Part shown: piece by piece, positions 1 to 8,329 of the stretch
Layout: every line of letters begins with the position of its first letter
Position numbering within the stretch: the first letter of the stretch is position 1
Source: an uncultured Saprospiraceae bacterium
GTDB taxonomy: Bacteria; Bacteroidota; Bacteroidia; Chitinophagales; Saprospiraceae
Length of the DNA stretch: 49,508 nt
Assembly: GCA_937927575.1 (NCBI GenBank)
Contig: CALBEE010000048.1
Location: 1-49,508 of the forward strand
Reading direction: 5' to 3'
The notes under the pieces: model-generated
What the model was told of the DNA's origin: nothing
What the model saw: only the letters and a program-made list of their open reading frames with translations
Database searches by the model: none
Program-made: the position numbers and the translations under genes

Positions 1-373
1 CATTTCCCCAATGATTTTGTAGTATATCTCCTAGAATAAATCCGAATACGGCAGGCTGAGTGATACCAGACGATTTTGGAAATTTAGGTGCACCATCATT
101 GACTTGGGAATTCCAAAAATCATAATTGGGGAAATATGTAGTTTCTTTTTCGCTATGGAATAAAATATGTGGTATCATTCCGTTTTTCCACTGACCCGAA
201 AACATATTGCCGATTTCAGCTAATGACATCTTCACATCATAAACTGATGTACCTAATGCTACAAAACCCGAATCCCACATCCATTGAAAAGGATATAATT
301 TGGGGCTAGGAACCGTAAATCCATCTCTCCAATTCTCCTGAATGATCTTTTTTGCAATGTTTAAGTCTTTCAA
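1..373 (-). CDS. glycoside hydrolase, GH63/MGH-like six-hairpin family, N-terminal part (cut by window edge)
   Basis: A minus-strand reading frame is open from about position 373 to the window edge (about 124 codons). It contains the segment VPSPKLYPFQWMWDSGF followed by a MIPHI stretch, which is typical of the catalytic (alpha/alpha)6-barrel of GH63-type glucosidases and mannosylglycerate-hydrolase-like enzymes. Such enzymes cleave alpha-glucosidic or alpha-mannosidic bonds in small saccharides. The C-terminal part lies outside the window. There is no ATG after the upstream in-frame stop; the best start is TTG at 373, just before KDLNIAKK. No signal peptide is visible, so the enzyme is probably cytoplasmic. 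It is divergent from an AraC-type regulator, which may control it. The fold assignment is fairly firm; the substrate is unknown. Confidence 0.7.
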   Translation of the reverse strand, partial: MKDLNIAKKIIQENWRDGFTVPSPKLYPFQWMWDSGFVALGTSVYDVKMSLAEIGNMFSGQWKNGMIPHILFHSEKETTYFPNYDFWNSQVNDGAPKFPKSSGITQPAVFGFILGDILQNHWGN

Positions 374-507
374 TGCTAAAATATTTAGATTATAAGAATA
401 AAGGAATGCACCTATTTCCTAGCAGATTAAATGAAAATCGGAAATAACTAATACAATTTTATGGTATTCACCTCAATAAATTCAATAGAAAACTATCAAA
501 GAATAAT

Positions 508-525
508 ACTAAACTATAATTTAGT
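508..525. promoter_or_regulatory. 6-bp inverted repeat in the glycosidase/AraC divergent region
   Basis: ACTAAA and TTTAGT are perfect reverse complements separated by 6 bp. They lie 18-35 bp upstream of the AraC gene in the 169-bp divergent region. The repeat could be an operator or only an AT-rich coincidence. Confidence 0.25.
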
Positions 526-542
526 GAGATCCAATATTATAT

Positions 543-1400
543 ATGAAACCTGAATTTGAAAAAATACTAAAAAAACCAACCAGATCCTTCATGGTGAAAG
601 TAGTGCGCAGACAAAATCGTCCACTACTGGCTAAAGCATGGCATTACCATCCAGAATTTGAAATTTGTTATACCGTAAAAAGTAAAGGTAGAAGATATGT
701 GGGTAACAATATTTCTGATTATCAAGAAAATGATTTTGTTATTTTGGGGTCTAACCTTCCACATGGATTTACGACTACAGATGAGTGTGAACATTATCTC
801 ATTCAATTTGGCAATGAATTTTTGGGAAAGGATTTTTTTGAGGCCGTCGAATTATCCAAAATAAAAAAATTATTAGCGCGATCTAAAAGAGGTTTACTAC
901 TGAGTGGCCCAGAAGTTACTAAGATAGGAAAGGAAGTAATCAATATTCATGACCAAGAACTTTCAAATTTTCAACAACTTTTATTATTACTAAAGATTCT
1001 AGACCTTTTATCTAAGAGCACAAATCTTACACCCATCTGTACTGAAAAATATAGCTCAGATATTTCTATCTCCAAGTTGAAGGATATTAAAACGGTATTT
1101 GATTATATAGAAAATAACTTTCAAAAAGAACCTTCGATACGTGGCGCTTCGGAAGCTATCAACTTAACAGAATCTGCATTCTATAAATTTATTAAACGCC
1201 ATACCAACAAAAAATTTACAACTATACTTAATGAGTATCGTCTGGATCATGCATCTAAATTATTAGTAAGTAGCAATCTTCCAATTGCGGCTATATCTTT
1301 TCAAAGCGGATATAGTAATTTATCTCACTTTAATCGAATTTTTAAAAACACCTATAATATGACGCCAAAACAGTTGAGAGCAAAATATAGTCAAAACTAA
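543..1400 (+). CDS. AraC family transcriptional regulator
   Basis: A 285-residue DNA-binding regulator. The N-terminal half is a cupin-like ligand-sensing domain, with HYHPEFE at residues 34-40 and NLPH at 71-74, both typical of sugar-responsive AraC members. The C-terminal 100 residues (about 182-283) form the double helix-turn-helix, with the AraC signature around GYSNLSHFNRIFKN and MTPKQLR. The length is normal for the family. It is divergent from a glycoside hydrolase gene, so control of saccharide use is a reasonable inference; the inducer cannot be read from the sequence. It ends in front of a hairpin shared with the convergent secA gene. Confidence 0.9.
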   Translation: MKPEFEKILKKPTRSFMVKVVRRQNRPLLAKAWHYHPEFEICYTVKSKGRRYVGNNISDYQENDFVILGSNLPHGFTTTDECEHYLIQFGNEFLGKDFFEAVELSKIKKLLARSKRGLLLSGPEVTKIGKEVINIHDQELSNFQQLLLLLKILDLLSKSTNLTPICTEKYSSDISISKLKDIKTVFDYIENNFQKEPSIRGASEAINLTESAFYKFIKRHTNKKFTTILNEYRLDHASKLLVSSNLPIAAISFQSGYSNLSHFNRIFKNTYNMTPKQLRAKYSQN

Positions 1401-1424
1401 ATTCACCTATTGGCAAACTGAAAT

Positions 1425-1463
1425 TAAAAAAGCGAACATGAAAACAATGCTTTCATATTCGCT
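1425..1463 (-). terminator. intrinsic terminator of secA (possibly bidirectional)
   Basis: AGCGAACATGAAA and TTTCATATTCGCT form a stem with one mismatch around a short loop. Read on the minus strand it is followed by six T residues, so it best serves secA. On the plus strand the hairpin could also slow transcription from the AraC gene, but the T-run there is weak. Confidence 0.8.
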
Positions 1464-1545
1464 TAATATCTGATTATATCATCTGGGTGTTTGTTGAATC
1501 ACTCAGAATTTGATAAACGTTTTCGTCTATTTTTCAATAAACAAC

Positions 1546-4500
1546 TTACTTGCCATGGCATTGTTTATATTTCTTGCCGCTGCCACAAGGACAAGGTTCG
1601 TTTCTTCCAACTTTCTTTTCTTGCCTTTTGAAAGTCTCCACTTTTTGCATTGGTGCTCTACCCGCTCCAGCAGCTGCTCTCCTCATAGCTTGTTCTTCAG
1701 CTGTTTGTCTGGCATTTTGATTCGTTTGCACCTTTGAAAGATCAGTCTTTTGTTCTTTCGCTTCTTTAAGAGTACCTTCTCCACCAGTAGCGATAAGAAG
1801 CTTACCTTTCATTAGGTACGAACATACATCGTAATTGATATTATTCATCAATTTTTCAAAAAGCTTGTAAGCTTCCATCTTATATATTACTAAAGGATCT
1901 TTTTGCTCGAATGATGCAGACTGAGATGATTCTTTCAATTCATCCATAGACCTTAGATGCTCCTTCCAATTTTCATCTATCAATGCCAACATGATCGCCT
2001 TTTCAATATCTCTCATGATCGAACCACCATTACTTTCGATCGCCTCTTCCAATCCTGCAGAAATATTAAGTTGCTTCGCTCTACCATCTGTATATGGTAT
2101 TGCTATTCTCTTATATCTATGTCCTTCTGCTTCATGCACGCGCTTAATCGTAGGCAGCAATATTTCACTAATCTGTTGAGATTTTTTAGCATACATAGCA
2201 TTCACTTGATGCTGATACATATCTATCAGATCGTCTATGTTTTTGGTAGCAAATCCATCTTCTGTAATCTCCGGATCAATACCTAATGCGGTAATAGATC
2301 TTGTGCGGAAAGAATCATAATCTCCATATTCTACATTATTGGCGACTATGTTTTCAGTCAATCCGATAAACATATTATTGAGATCGACTGTAAGTCTTCT
2401 ACCATTCAAAGCATGATTACGCTTAGAATAAATCGCTTCTCTTTGGATGTTCATCACATCATCATATTCCAATAGACGCTTTCGTACACCAAAATTATTC
2501 TCCTCTACTTTTTTCTGCGCTCTTTCTATCGACTTAGAAACCATAGAGTGCTGAATCACATCGCCTTCCTTATGGCCCAATTTATCCATGATACCTGCTA
2601 CACGCTCCGATCCGAAGTTACGCATAAGGTTATCTTCGAGGGATACATAGAATTGAGACATTCCTGGATCTCCTTGTCTACCTGCACGACCTCTCAACTG
2701 CCTATCTACCCTTCTACTATCATGTCTCTCTGTTGCAATTATAGCAAGTCCACCTGCATCTTTTACGGCTTGAGACAACTTAATATCTGTACCTCTACCG
2801 GCCATATTGGTCGCAATAGTCACTTTACCAGGAAGACCTGCTTCACTCACTACTTCTGCTTCACGTTGGTGCTGCTTGGCATTTAATACATTATGATCGA
2901 TACCTCTCATTCCCAGCATACGACTCAGCTTCTCAGAGATATCTACCGATGTAGTACCCACTAATACTGGGCGGCCTGCATCAGTCAACCTATTCACTTC
3001 GTCGATTACGGCGTTATACTTTTCTCTATTAGTTTTATAAATTAAATCCTCTCGATCATCTCTAATAATAGGTCGATTAGTAGGTATCACTACCACATCT
3101 AATTTATAGATTTCCCAAAATTCACCCGCCTCCGTTTCGGCAGTACCGGTCATACCTGCAAGCTTATGATACATACGGAAATAGTTCTGTAAGGTAACTG
3201 TAGCATAAGTTTGCGTGATTTCTCCAACCTTTACATTTTCTTTAGCTTCCAAGGCTTGGTGTAGACCATCTGAGTATCTACGTCCTTCCATCATACGACC
3301 CGTTTGCTCATCTACAATCTTTACTTGGCCGTCCATTACTACATAATCCGTATCCTTTTCAAACATAGTATAGGCCTTCAGCAACTGACTCACTGAGTGT
3401 AACCTTCTCGCCTTGATAGAATAATCTTGAACTAGTGTATCTCTCTCTTCCGTGAGTTTAGTACCCGTTTCACTTTCTCGCTCTTCTAATCTTTGCATCT
3501 CTTCTGTAATATCCGGCATCACATAGAAGTTCGGATCATTTTCTCCCTTAGACAAAAAGTCTACTCCTCGATCCGTAAGCTCTACGTTTCTATTTTTTTC
3601 ATCGATAGTAAATAGCAAAGGAGCGTCTACCAAGTGCATATTTTTATTCTGCTCTTGCATATAATAATTCTCAGTCTTCTGCATGTGTACCTTTACACCT
3701 TCTCCAGATAAGAATTTGATTAAAGGTCTCGCTTTTGGCATCGCTTTATGCGCTCTATACAAGGCCAATCCACCTTCACCTTCGTTATAACCAGTCTTTC
3801 CTTCAGCAAACAATCTTTTGGCATCCGCTAAGTACTCTGTAGCTAACTTTCGTTGACCGCTAAAAAGACTTTCTACTTTATGCTTAAGTTCATTGTATTC
3901 TTGCTCTTCCGATCCTTCTGGTACAGGTCCAGATATAATCAATGGTGTACGTGCATCATCTACTAATACACTATCCACCTCATCAATCATGGCAAAATGG
4001 TGCTTTGACTGTACCAGCTCTTTGGATGATCTTACCATATTATCTCTTAGGTAATCAAATCCAAATTCATTATTGGTACCATATACAATATCCTTCTTGT
4101 ATGCGGCAACCCTTTGTGGTGAGTGAGGCTTATATTTATCTATACAATCTATTGTCAGGTGAAGGAATTCCATAATAGGTCCAATCCATTCACTATCTCT
4201 TCGTGCCAAATAATCATTAACCGTAATGACATGTACACCATATCCAGAAAGTCCATTGAGATAAGCTGGAAGCGTCGCCACTAAGGTCTTACCTTCTCCG
4301 GTAGCCATCTCTGCAATCTTACCATCATGCAAAACCATACCTCCAATAAGTTGCACATCGTAATGCACCATATTCCAAGTAATCTCTCCGCCTGCAGCTA
4401 GCCAAGTATTCTTCCAAGTAGAAGTATCGCCATCTATAGTAACGTAGTTTGATCTTGCTGCTAGGTCTCTGTCGTTTTGGGTTGCTGTCACTTCCAGCAT

Positions 4501-4872
4501 TTCATTTTCCGAAAATCTTCGTGCCGTTTCTTTAACGACAGCAAAGGCTTCTGGCCTGATTTCTTTGAGCACAGCTTCTAGATGCTTGTCTCTCTCTTTA
4601 ATCAAGTTATCTATGTCGTTAAACATTTCCTCTTTGACATTGAGATCATTCTCTTTTTCAGCATTTTCTTGTATTGCTTGAATATCGTTATTGATCTCAG
4701 TAAGATGTGTTTTGATACGTTCTCTAAATTCTAATGTCTTATTACGAAGCGCATCATTAGATAGATTCTTATATTCTTCAAAGTACTGATTGATCTGGGT
4801 TACGATCGGATCATATTCTTTGACATCTTTGTCATATTTGGTTCCAAATACTTTCTTTAGAAAATTAAACAT
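1546..4872 (-). CDS. secA: preprotein translocase ATPase SecA
   Basis: The motor ATPase that drives unfolded preproteins through SecYEG. Walker A (TGEGKT) is at residues 191-196, and the DEAD-type Walker B lies in [16 protein letters not shown]. The GRGTDIKL and [12 protein letters not shown] motifs of the second nucleotide-binding domain follow, then the helical scaffold/wing domain. The C-terminal zinc finger [14 protein letters not shown] (SecB/lipid-binding SEC-C motif) is intact. At 1,108 residues it is longer than the roughly 900-residue E. coli protein; the extra length is mainly an insertion around residues 310-500, as is usual in Bacteroidota. It is monocistronic, with a promoter-like element 71 bp upstream and a strong terminator. 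The identification is secure. Confidence 0.98.
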   Translation of the reverse strand: MFNFLKKVFGTKYDKDVKEYDPIVTQINQYFEEYKNLSNDALRNKTLEFRERIKTHLTEINNDIQAIQENAEKENDLNVKEEMFNDIDNLIKERDKHLEAVLKEIRPEAFAVVKETARRFSENEMLEVTATQNDRDLAARSNYVTIDGDTSTWKNTWLAAGGEITWNMVHYDVQLIGGMVLHDGKIAEMATGEGKTLVATLPAYLNGLSGYGVHVITVNDYLARRDSEWIGPIMEFLHLTIDCIDKYKPHSPQRVAAYKKDIVYGTNNEFGFDYLRDNMVRSSKELVQSKHHFAMIDEVDSVLVDDARTPLIISGPVPEGSEEQEYNELKHKVESLFSGQRKLATEYLADAKRLFAEGKTGYNEGEGGLALYRAHKAMPKARPLIKFLSGEGVKVHMQKTENYYMQEQNKNMHLVDAPLLFTIDEKNRNVELTDRGVDFLSKGENDPNFYVMPDITEEMQRLEERESETGTKLTEERDTLVQDYSIKARRLHSVSQLLKAYTMFEKDTDYVVMDGQVKIVDEQTGRMMEGRRYSDGLHQALEAKENVKVGEITQTYATVTLQNYFRMYHKLAGMTGTAETEAGEFWEIYKLDVVVIPTNRPIIRDDREDLIYKTNREKYNAVIDEVNRLTDAGRPVLVGTTSVDISEKLSRMLGMRGIDHNVLNAKQHQREAEVVSEAGLPGKVTIATNMAGRGTDIKLSQAVKDAGGLAIIATERHDSRRVDRQLRGRAGRQGDPGMSQFYVSLEDNLMRNFGSERVAGIMDKLGHKEGDVIQHSMVSKSIERAQKKVEENNFGVRKRLLEYDDVMNIQREAIYSKRNHALNGRRLTVDLNNMFIGLTENIVANNVEYGDYDSFRTRSITALGIDPEITEDGFATKNIDDLIDMYQHQVNAMYAKKSQQISEILLPTIKRVHEAEGHRYKRIAIPYTDGRAKQLNISAGLEEAIESNGGSIMRDIEKAIMLALIDENWKEHLRSMDELKESSQSASFEQKDPLVIYKMEAYKLFEKLMNNINYDVCSYLMKGKLLIATGGEGTLKEAKEQKTDLSKVQTNQNARQTAEEQAMRRAAAGAGRAPMQKVETFKRQEKKVGRNEPCPCGSGKKYKQCHGK

Positions 4873-4942
4873 GGACTATATTATATTTTAAGTTATTGTC
4901 TTTTAGGTTTTTGAGTAGCCGCTTTTACAGACTCAAAGCGCT

Positions 4943-4950
4943 CAAAGATA
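4943..4950 (-). promoter_or_regulatory. candidate secA promoter, -7 box
   Basis: The minus strand reads TATCTTTG, an exact match to the Bacteroidota -7 consensus TAnnTTTG. This implies a leader of about 65 nt before the secA start. No clear -33 TTTG is seen. A 6-bp inverted repeat (CGCTCA at 4939-4944, TGAGCG at 4958-4963) straddles the box. Confidence 0.45.
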
Positions 4951-5194
4951 AAAAGTATGAGCGATAACTACATTATCAGATCAGATACTGTTCCAAGCGC
5001 TTTTCAGCGACATAATGGCATGCAAACACGCTATTTGCAAGTAACTTAGAGCCATAATGACTAAAACTTCAAAATTTTATTGTCGTTTATGGCGAATATC
5101 AAAATTGCCTATATCCAAATGATTGTCCACTTAGTGTAAGAAATGCCATAAATAAATAAAGTAATTAAAGTAGAAGATGAGATCAAATAGTGTA

Positions 5195-5225
5195 TTGGCA
5201 TGGAATTTAGAAGGCTTATATTTCG
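5195..5225 (+). promoter_or_regulatory. candidate promoter of the DUF2007 gene
   Basis: TTG at 5195-5197, a 19-bp spacer, then TATATTTC at 5217-5224, one base from the TAnnTTTG consensus. The gene starts about 70 bp downstream. Confidence 0.4.
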
Positions 5226-5294
5226 TTATATTAGTATCGAACAAAATTCTTATTGATAAGGTAAGGATATTAAGTAACCAATAAAATTACAGTC

Positions 5295-5507
5295 ATGAAA
5301 ACCACAACAGTAATGTTTACCGTATCACAATTGAGAATTGTATCTGCGAGACATTTGTTGAGCGAAGCTGGCATTGAGAGTTGGACTGTAGATAAAATGG
5401 ATAGCGCTCATGCTGGTCTATTTGGAGATATTGAACTCCATGTCCCTACGGAAGATGCTGAGAGAGCAAGAGCTTTACTTGTCGAAGAAGAGATTATAGT
5501 GAAATAA
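5295..5507 (+). CDS. DUF2007 domain-containing small protein
   Basis: A 70-residue soluble protein that matches the DUF2007 (putative signal-transducing) family along its whole length. It has an N-terminal strand (TVMFTVSQL), a helix that precedes AGIESWTVD, and the terminal DAERARALL helix. The fold resembles small ferredoxin-like or GlnB-like alpha/beta domains, and no catalytic residues are apparent. Its role is unknown; related domains occur alone or fused to zinc-ribbon domains. It stands alone with its own promoter and terminator. Confidence 0.85.
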   Translation: MKTTTVMFTVSQLRIVSARHLLSEAGIESWTVDKMDSAHAGLFGDIELHVPTEDAERARALLVEEEIIVK

Positions 5508-5532
5508 GAAACTTAAATTTTAGAAAATTTCC

Positions 5533-5569
5533 AAAGCCCTTAGATATTAGATTTGAGGGCTTTCTTTTT
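5533..5569 (+). terminator. intrinsic terminator of the DUF2007 gene
   Basis: AAAGCCCT and GAGGGCTTT form the stem across a 14-nt loop, followed by CTTTTT on the plus strand, 26 bp after the stop codon. Confidence 0.85.
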
Positions 5570-5582
5570 GATCATCTTGCTG

Positions 5583-6386
5583 CTAATCATTACCTCTTTT
5601 CTTGTGGCGATTTTTCCATTCTTCACTTTCAAATATTTTCACTTCTTCTGTCTCAACAGTTGTATTATCCTTACTCGGTTCCAATGGTTTTTCACTGGCT
5701 TCCATTTTTGCTTTGATTTCATCAGCTAATCCTGATTTCAATTTAACTCTATAATTTTTGTCATATTTACTTTTAAGCAATTGACTATCCCTATATTCTT
5801 TTTCAATTTCGTATGACTTACCATTTCTTAAATCAAAATGTTTTTTATTAAATGATTCTTCATTTAATATTATAGAACCATCTTCTGCTCTCTTGAGCAT
5901 ACTGCCAAACCTACGCTTATGGGCTATATAACTTAACTCATCAAACGTGTAAGGTTCGTATAAACCATCTTTATATTCCAATCTACTCACTGGCATACTA
6001 GTTGGCATAAAATAATAATACCATTCATCTTCCAAATAAGCTCCAGCAAATTCATATATAAAATCTGACGTTGAATTCTTCCAGCCTGTCGTACGTTTAT
6101 TAACTGTAGTAAATAATCTAGAACTATCATCATTAAAAACAATAGCACTATCCAATTGCCAAGTATTGTGCATCAATGGCAAAACCATAGCCAAAGAGTC
6201 TGTTACCCAGACACTGATAGAATCACTAATAGAATTATAAATTTCTTGATAGGTATCAAAATTTTCCGTCAAATATTCTTGATACCGATCTGTATAAATT
6301 CCATTTTCTTGTGCTGGTGCTTTGCAAGTACAAAAAGATAATACAACTATAAATAAGCCATGTTTTTTAATCACATTTCTAATCAT
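5583..6386 (-). CDS. secreted protein of unknown function
   Basis: I do not recognise the family. The ATG at 6386 is preferred over one at 6428 because it follows an AGAAGGA ribosome-binding-like sequence and begins a clean signal peptide: MIRNVIKKHG, a hydrophobic core LFIVVLSFC, and an APA/QE signal peptidase I site near residue 25. The mature part, about 240 residues, is charged. It carries a DSISVWVTDSLAMVLP segment and a lysine/glutamate-rich C-terminus (residues about 215-267) likely to be flexible. No T9SS tail is present. It is probably periplasmic. The 291 bp upstream contain no clear promoter match, and the next gene in that direction is the Crp/Fnr regulator on the same strand. Confidence 0.7.
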   Translation of the reverse strand: MIRNVIKKHGLFIVVLSFCTCKAPAQENGIYTDRYQEYLTENFDTYQEIYNSISDSISVWVTDSLAMVLPLMHNTWQLDSAIVFNDDSSRLFTTVNKRTTGWKNSTSDFIYEFAGAYLEDEWYYYFMPTSMPVSRLEYKDGLYEPYTFDELSYIAHKRRFGSMLKRAEDGSIILNEESFNKKHFDLRNGKSYEIEKEYRDSQLLKSKYDKNYRVKLKSGLADEIKAKMEASEKPLEPSKDNTTVETEEVKIFESEEWKNRHKKRGND

Positions 6387-6677
6387 ATCTATTCCTTCTA
6401 ATTTCAATTTCACTAAAAATCCACTCATAATTTTTACTTAGAGGTTTGTCTAGAAAGTTTTCTATCCTATTCACTCTGGTAAATTAGTAAGAGGCACCCT
6501 AACTTCTACAGAAACAGTATCATCTACCGTAACTTTGGATAATCAAATTTTGAGCTCTAAGTTCTAGAAGCATACTACCCAAATATTGTAACTTCTTCTT
6601 TCAAATTCTAATCCACACTTTGGCAGAAATATCTTACTTGAAATTTATGCTAAGAGGTGCTTGTACAATTACCACAT

Positions 6678-7253
6678 TTACTTTCCAGCCAACCTTTTCC
6701 TAATTCTACTCAATGATTCAGGCTTTACTCCCAAATAACTTGCGATTTGGTATTGCGGCACTTTATTTAAAAGGTCTGGACGGTTCTCTATAAGATCTAA
6801 GTATCTTTCTTCTGGTGTAGAGGATATGTATTTAGCGAACATTTCCTGATAATCACCAAACTGCTTTTCTGTGACCACTCTGCATAAATCTCCCAATCTG
6901 GGAAACGAATTCATCAAATCTTGCTCTTGATCTAATGTAGTAACGGACAAACTACATTCTTCCACGCATTCTAAGTTATGTTGAGATATTTGCACCCTAG
7001 ATGCTGTTACATTTGGAAAAATTGATTGATCGTCAGTGTAAAAAAACGTAGTCATTTCTTCACCGTCTTTCAAGTGATATTGCCTTACACACCCTTTGAT
7101 TACAAAAAATGACTTCGTGAGCGTTTCACCTTCTTTGAGTAAAAGATCTCCTTTCCGAAATGTTTTTACAGAATTTAGCTTAAGAATAGCTTCTTGCTCA
7201 TCCGGCGTAAGAGCAGATAAATCAAGATATTGTTCTACTTTACTATTATCCAT
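6678..7253 (-). CDS. Crp/Fnr family transcriptional regulator
   Basis: A 191-residue regulator. Residues 20-110 form the cyclic-nucleotide-binding-like beta-roll (FRKGDLLLKEGE, FFVIKGCVRQY), then the long dimerisation helix, then a short C-terminal helix-turn-helix (VPQYQIASYLG, 165-175, and recognition helix VKPESLSRIRKRL, 176-188). The recognition helix has E179, S182 and R183, the E-xx-S-R pattern that in FNR contacts TTGA half-sites. The N-terminal iron-sulphur cysteines of FNR are absent, so it is not an oxygen sensor of that type. It is the last gene of the unit that starts with the TonB receptor, but also has its own promoter in the 89-bp gap before it. Confidence 0.9.
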   Translation of the reverse strand: MDNSKVEQYLDLSALTPDEQEAILKLNSVKTFRKGDLLLKEGETLTKSFFVIKGCVRQYHLKDGEEMTTFFYTDDQSIFPNVTASRVQISQHNLECVEECSLSVTTLDQEQDLMNSFPRLGDLCRVVTEKQFGDYQEMFAKYISSTPEERYLDLIENRPDLLNKVPQYQIASYLGVKPESLSRIRKRLAGK

Positions 7254-7271
7254 ACGAGGGCTTCTGACTAA

Positions 7272-7313
7272 TTTGAAATAATCAAATATAGGTCATTGCC
7301 GTTATAATTTCAA
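7272..7313 (-). promoter_or_regulatory. candidate own promoter of the Crp/Fnr gene with overlapping inverted repeat
   Basis: On the minus strand: TTG (7313-7311), a 20-bp spacer, and TATATTTG (7290-7283), an exact TAnnTTTG box. A perfect inverted repeat TTTGA-N5-TCAAA (7272-7286) overlaps the box and would place a bound dimer over the transcription start. Autoregulation is an inference. Confidence 0.5.
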
Positions 7314-7342
7314 CACACCCTCACTATCCTACATCAGCCAAA

Positions 7343-8311
7343 TCAGTATTTGACTATAATATTACCTACTTTCTGTCCTGTCAACGCATAATCAAATGCT
7401 GCTGGAATGCTATCCAAACTGAATTCACGATCTATTAAAGGATCAAAAAGCTGTGCTTCGAATAGACCTCTTACAAATAGTAGACTTTCTTTAATTTTAT
7501 TAGGAATATGAAATAATACTTTCTTACCTCCAAAGATTGGGGTGGTAATCGCAAATATTACATTTTGCATCCATGGCCCTAGCTCAGAGGATATATAAAT
7601 TCCCTTCTTGGTCAATAATTTTTTGCATTTACCAAAAGTGCTTTTACCTACCGCATCAAATATGATCTCAAACTGTTCCTCCAAAATCTCGAAGTTATCT
7701 TTAGTATAATCGATAGTTGTTTCCGCTCCCATTTTTTTAACTATTTCCAAGTGCTGAGTTCTAGATGTAGCTGTAATAACTGCACCTTTGGATTTCAACA
7801 TTTGAATGAGTGCAGACCCTATCGCTCCTGTCCCACCATTTACAAGTATTTTCTGACCTGCTTTTACATCAATTTTTTTGAAGGTATTATATGCGTAATG
7901 CGCTCCCTCACAAAGTCCAACGGCCTGGCTATAAGTGCAATTGGTAGGCATTTGGAGAATGGGCTTATCCTTCGATATTTTTAGATATTGTGCATGTGAA
8001 CTGACTCCCATGTCATGAAATCCAAAAACTTTATCATTAATGCTAAACTCTATTACTTCCGTTCCAACTTGCACTATATCGCCGGCAAAGTCAGTTCCAA
8101 GAATTGGATTTTTTGGTTTAAAGCATCCAGTAAAAAAACGCATGATCCAGGGTTTGGCAGTAAGCATAGCGCAATCGGTTCTGTTTACTGTTGCGGCCTT
8201 TACTTTTACCAAGATCTCATCAGGACCACAAGTAGGCATATCTATTTCAGAAAGAGATAACACTTCCGAAGTTCCATACTTATTATATGTGCTGGCAGTC
8301 ATTAATGGCAT
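7343..8311 (-). CDS. zinc-independent medium-chain NAD(P)-dependent oxidoreductase (quinone oxidoreductase-like)
   Basis: A 322-residue MDR-superfamily enzyme. The N-terminal GroES-like domain contains VNRTDC (42-47) and LGTDFAGDIV, and the Rossmann domain has NGGTGAIG at 158-165. The structural-zinc cysteine cluster of true alcohol dehydrogenases is missing, which places it in the quinone oxidoreductase/YhdH-like branch that reduces activated double bonds or quinones with NADPH. It starts 18 bp after the TonB receptor stop, so it is co-transcribed with it. The substrate cannot be told. The pairing with an outer-membrane receptor and a Crp/Fnr regulator suggests a response to an imported or reactive compound (inference). 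Confidence 0.88.
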   Translation of the reverse strand: MPLMTASTYNKYGTSEVLSLSEIDMPTCGPDEILVKVKAATVNRTDCAMLTAKPWIMRFFTGCFKPKNPILGTDFAGDIVQVGTEVIEFSINDKVFGFHDMGVSSHAQYLKISKDKPILQMPTNCTYSQAVGLCEGAHYAYNTFKKIDVKAGQKILVNGGTGAIGSALIQMLKSKGAVITATSRTQHLEIVKKMGAETTIDYTKDNFEILEEQFEIIFDAVGKSTFGKCKKLLTKKGIYISSELGPWMQNVIFAITTPIFGGKKVLFHIPNKIKESLLFVRGLFEAQLFDPLIDREFSLDSIPAAFDYALTGQKVGNIIVKY

Positions 8312-8329
8312 AATAATATATAATGGGAT

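Larger units (their letters stand above)
4873..5294. other. 422-bp intergenic region between divergent secA and DUF2007 gene
   Basis: This stretch holds the secA -7 box, a CTCAAAG direct repeat (4932-4938 and 4941-4947), the inverted repeat around the box, and a promoter for the plus-strand gene at 5195-5225. No tRNA or convincing protein gene is visible. The middle part (about 4965-5190) shows nothing I can name. Confidence 0.5.

Noticed and set aside
1546-1737. Plus-strand frame opposite the SecA C-terminus
   Set aside because: It is antisense to the intact SEC-C zinc motif of SecA and has no supporting signals.
4957-5049. 30-codon plus-strand frame (starting MSDNYIIRSD) in the secA upstream region
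   Set aside because: It overlaps the inverted repeat next to the secA -7 box, has no promoter or ribosome-binding signal of its own, and its length is expected by chance.
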